Source of the DNA: Prorocentrum cordatum | Lineage: Eukaryota; Sar; Dinophyceae; Prorocentrales; Prorocentraceae | NCBI GenBank assembly: GCA_963575745.1 | Contig: CAUYUJ010013814.1 | Location: 238,501-302,500 of the forward strand | DNA: 64,000 nt | Direction of reading: 5' to 3' | Shown: one piece after another, positions 61,763 through 64,000 of the stretch | Position numbering within the stretch: position 1 is the stretch's first letter | How the letters are laid out: every line of letters begins with the position of its first letter | Notes under the pieces: generated by a model | Databases searched by the model: none | What the model was told of the DNA's origin: nothing | The model's input: the letters and a program-made list of their open reading frames with translations, nothing else | Made by a program: the position numbers and the translations under genes

Positions 61763-62204
61763 TGGTCCCCGCAAGACCCGCTAATTTAGTGGTGGTTCTC
61801 CCAAGCACCCCATTATATGCATAGTGCTCAGACGGGAGCCAGTATCATGTTTTTCCTGGGGGCCCTCTGGCGCCAGTGAGCCATTAGGACTCTGTCCTCC
61901 TCTTCCTCCTCCTGCTCCTCCTTATCATCGTTATCATCAGAAGCATCATCATGATCTTGATGTTCGTTATCCCCCCTCCTCCTCCTCCTCCTCCTCCTCC
62001 TCCTCCTCCTCCTCCTCCTCCTCCTTCCTCCTCGAACATGTTGCAATATGATCACTGCTCCTCTCTCCCCGAGGACGCCCTAAGAGTCGCGCGCGTCAAT
62101 CCGCGTATTGTTTTGTTGTACCCCACGCACACAGGATGGGTCCCAGCTATTTTTCTTGCGTTTCCCAATGCGAGCGTTCTCGATCCCTCCCGAATTGTGC
62201 TCCC
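61763..62204 (+). other. No gene; (TCC)n at 61976-62028
   Basis: A clean CTC/TCC run and otherwise mixed sequence. Confidence 0.7.
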
Positions 62205-62450
62205 GCTGCAGCGTGGGCCCCAGTGTAGGAGCGGGGCGCTGCCCCCGTCGTTCAGAGTGGCACTCTCGCCCCAGCGCGGGCCACTTCTCTGGATCCGAGT
62301 CCTTCTTCACCGTTGTCGCTCCCCTCCTTTCCCCTCATCCGCCTTCCCTTGCCACTCCCGCTCCTGCCACTCCAGCTCCTGCTGATGATGTTCGTCCTCG
62401 TCCTCCTCATTCCTCATCCTCCTGTTCCTCCTGTTCCTCCTGCTCACACT
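62205..62450 (+). repeat. Long inverted repeat, right copy (pairs with 57960-58215)
   Basis: CCGCTGCAGCGTGGGCC, CCCAGCGCGGGCCACTT, TCACCGTTGTCGCTCCCC and a CTCCTGTTCCTCC stretch, all reverse complements of the left copy. Confidence 0.75.
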
Positions 62451-63040
62451 CTTGCTCAACCGACACCTTTTCCTCCTTCTCCAATATATGCAGCTCTCCT
62501 TTCTCCGATTGCGCATAAGACGATGACGTCTTTTTGGAGTTACAGGTACACACGTCCGCGGAAATCCCACAAGCTTTCTGGGCGTGAGTGGTTTAGAGCG
62601 TTTCCTCGTCAATTTTTTCCTCTTCCCCTATCAGCGTTCTCTAATAATCGACACCCCCTCCCCCAGGCGACCGGCAGCCAACCAGGACCAATGCCCCCCC
62701 CATCCCTGTCAAAACATGATAGTACACGTTGAGGTAGAATCTTGGGTCATGCTCGTGGGCCCCGCGAGCACTGTGTATTGTTGTTCTGACCGGGACGGCG
62801 GGGGTGCCCTCGTATTGCCTGCTTCGCGCAAGGCTACCATCCCTTTCAAAAACCGTGCAACATGCACTTTGCGGCTAAATCTGGATCATGCGCGGCCACC
62901 TCGCGATCACTGTCCATGAGTGCTTCACAAGGACCGCGGGGATGTTGGCATATTGCCTGGTGTGTGCAGGCCCACCAGACAACATGATGGCCTCTCCGCC
63001 GCGATTGCGCAGTGGCTTTCGACAAGGATGGTGGGGGCCG
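62451..63040. other. No gene seen
   Basis: Mixed sequence, short frames only. Confidence 0.5.
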
Positions 63041-63059
63041 GTATGTTTCCGATGTGTGC

Positions 63060-63285
63060 TGTCACGTGCGCGGGCGCACCTGGCACACTCTGCGAGTGCC
63101 TCGCACGTGTCGCACCTGGCGCGGCTGGACCATGCGGCACACAAGGCGCACGTGGAGCACGTGGCGCACCTGGCGCGCGAGGCGTGCCTGGCACGCTTGG
63201 GCCCCAGGAGCGCCTGGCGCACTTGGAGCGCCTGGTATTCGTGGCGCACCACGCACCATCGCGCACATGGGGTTTCGATTGGTTC
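63060..63285 (+). repeat. 9-bp minisatellite (CTGGCGCAC)n
   Basis: About 20 degenerate copies of a 9-bp unit, CTGGCGCAC or CACGTGGCG. Its frames give tripeptide-repeat polypeptides on both strands (HLA, GAP) that are not evidence of a protein. Confidence 0.85.
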
Positions 63286-63469
63286 CCAGTAGCTGCCCAT
63301 CCGTAGACGACCGCTGAAGATGCTGAGGCCCAGGTGCTACCCATGTGTTGGGAGGGCGGGTGGGGGTGAGAGAGACAGCTTGCTGGCGGGGAGGGCGTCT
63401 TGACCACTCCCCCTACCCCCATACACCTGGGTCTGGAGGGGGGGGGGGGGGCGCGAGCGGTTGAACTGT
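63286..63469. other. Spacer with a G-run
   Basis: Mixed sequence with a run of G near 63437; nothing supported. Confidence 0.5.
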
Positions 63470-64000
63470 CCAAAACTGCCTCGGCGAGGGAGCCCAAAGC
63501 ACTGATGTTACTAAGGTGTTCGCCACGTGTTTGCCTTGGGGGGCTGCTTAAGGAGTCCCCCTTCTTTGATCGATCTCTTCCAAAATGGCCCCCGAGGCCC
63601 GAGAGCCCAGTAGACCCCTGAGAGGCCCCCAAGATGTCCCCAAGAGTCTCCCAAGAAATTCCAAGAGGCCCCGCAGAGAGGCACCCAAGACGCCCCAAGA
63701 GGCCTCGGCGCGAAGGCAAACATCACTGATGTTCTTATGGTTGTGGCCACCGTTTGGCCTCCAGGGGGGGGGCGAATCAAGGAACCCCAATCCTTTGATT
63801 GATCTCTTCCAAGATGGCCCCAGATGGCCCTCGAGGCTCCCAAGGGTGCCCGAAGAGGGCTCAGAGAGGTGCCCAGGAGGCCCCAAGAGGCCCCAATATG
63901 CTCCCAAGAGATCACCAAGAGGCCCCCCGAAAACACCCAAGACATCACAAGAGACTTCGGCGACAAAGCCAATACCATAGATGTTAATACGGTGTTGGCC
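63470..64000 (+). repeat. Family 3 array with three leaders, higher-order period of about 240 bp
   Basis: Leader words CTCGGCGAGGGAGCCCAAAG, ACTGATGTTACTAAGGTGTT, then CTTTGATCGATCTCTTCC and AAATGGCCCC, recur at about 63480, 63705 and 63957, each followed by CCCAAGAGGCCCC units. It continues past the window edge. Confidence 0.85.

Overview
This window looks like dinoflagellate nuclear DNA. I infer this from gene-poor, GC-rich sequence packed with microsatellites, from degenerate dispersed repeats that recur across the window, from decayed retroelements of several classes, from a spliced-leader-like relic inside a retroelement terminal repeat, and from short inverted-repeat insertions that resemble introner elements. 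The species cannot be fixed from the sequence. There is a 100-N scaffold gap at 41462-41561. I see no tRNA, rRNA or CRISPR array, and almost no intact long reading frame apart from one retroelement polymerase and one 476-residue frame inside an LTR element.

Layout. 1-7.5 kb is satellite, trinucleotide repeats and two dispersed repeat families: family 1, a unit of about 85-95 bp with the core GGCCCCATAGGGAGCTCCAC; and family 3, short CCCAAGANGGCCC-type units. 7.57-13.68 kb holds four protein-like blocks on the plus strand separated by family 1 arrays; they may be exons of one or two decayed or intron-rich genes of unknown function. 13.7-17.2 kb is a frame-broken minus-strand retroelement with a membrane segment and a gag-like part. 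19.2-25.9 kb is the most striking region: a Penelope-like element (gag-like ORF1, 781-codon RT frame, 263-bp terminal direct repeats carrying a spliced-leader-like motif). It is bounded exactly by an 830-840-bp direct duplication of a family 2 array, and a 181-bp inverted-repeat insertion with a 5-bp target duplication sits inside its ORF1. 26.7-31.5 kb is a LINE-like pseudogene ending in an RNase H domain and split by a 1.27-kb element made of inverted minisatellite arms. 33-36.5 kb is family 2 and family 3 arrays and AT-rich repeats. 36.5-40.0 kb is a broken gene of unknown family. 41.6-42.5 kb is a second inverted-repeat/minisatellite structure, followed by a LINE RT fragment and a 139-bp hairpin insertion.

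45.86-57.49 kb is a complete but decayed Ty1/copia-type LTR retrotransposon on the minus strand, 11.63 kb long. It has 230-bp LTRs, a 5-bp target duplication, then gag, protease, integrase, RT and RNase H. Between RNase H and the 3' LTR it carries 4.3 kb of extra protein-like sequence, including an intact 476-residue frame. 57.5-64 kb is microsatellite, a tandem duplication, a long inverted repeat pair and family 3 arrays.

The picture is nested mobile DNA: microsatellites and arrays serve as insertion sites, retroelements land in them, and small inverted-repeat elements land in the retroelements. Most protein calls rest on motif order read by eye and need profile searches.
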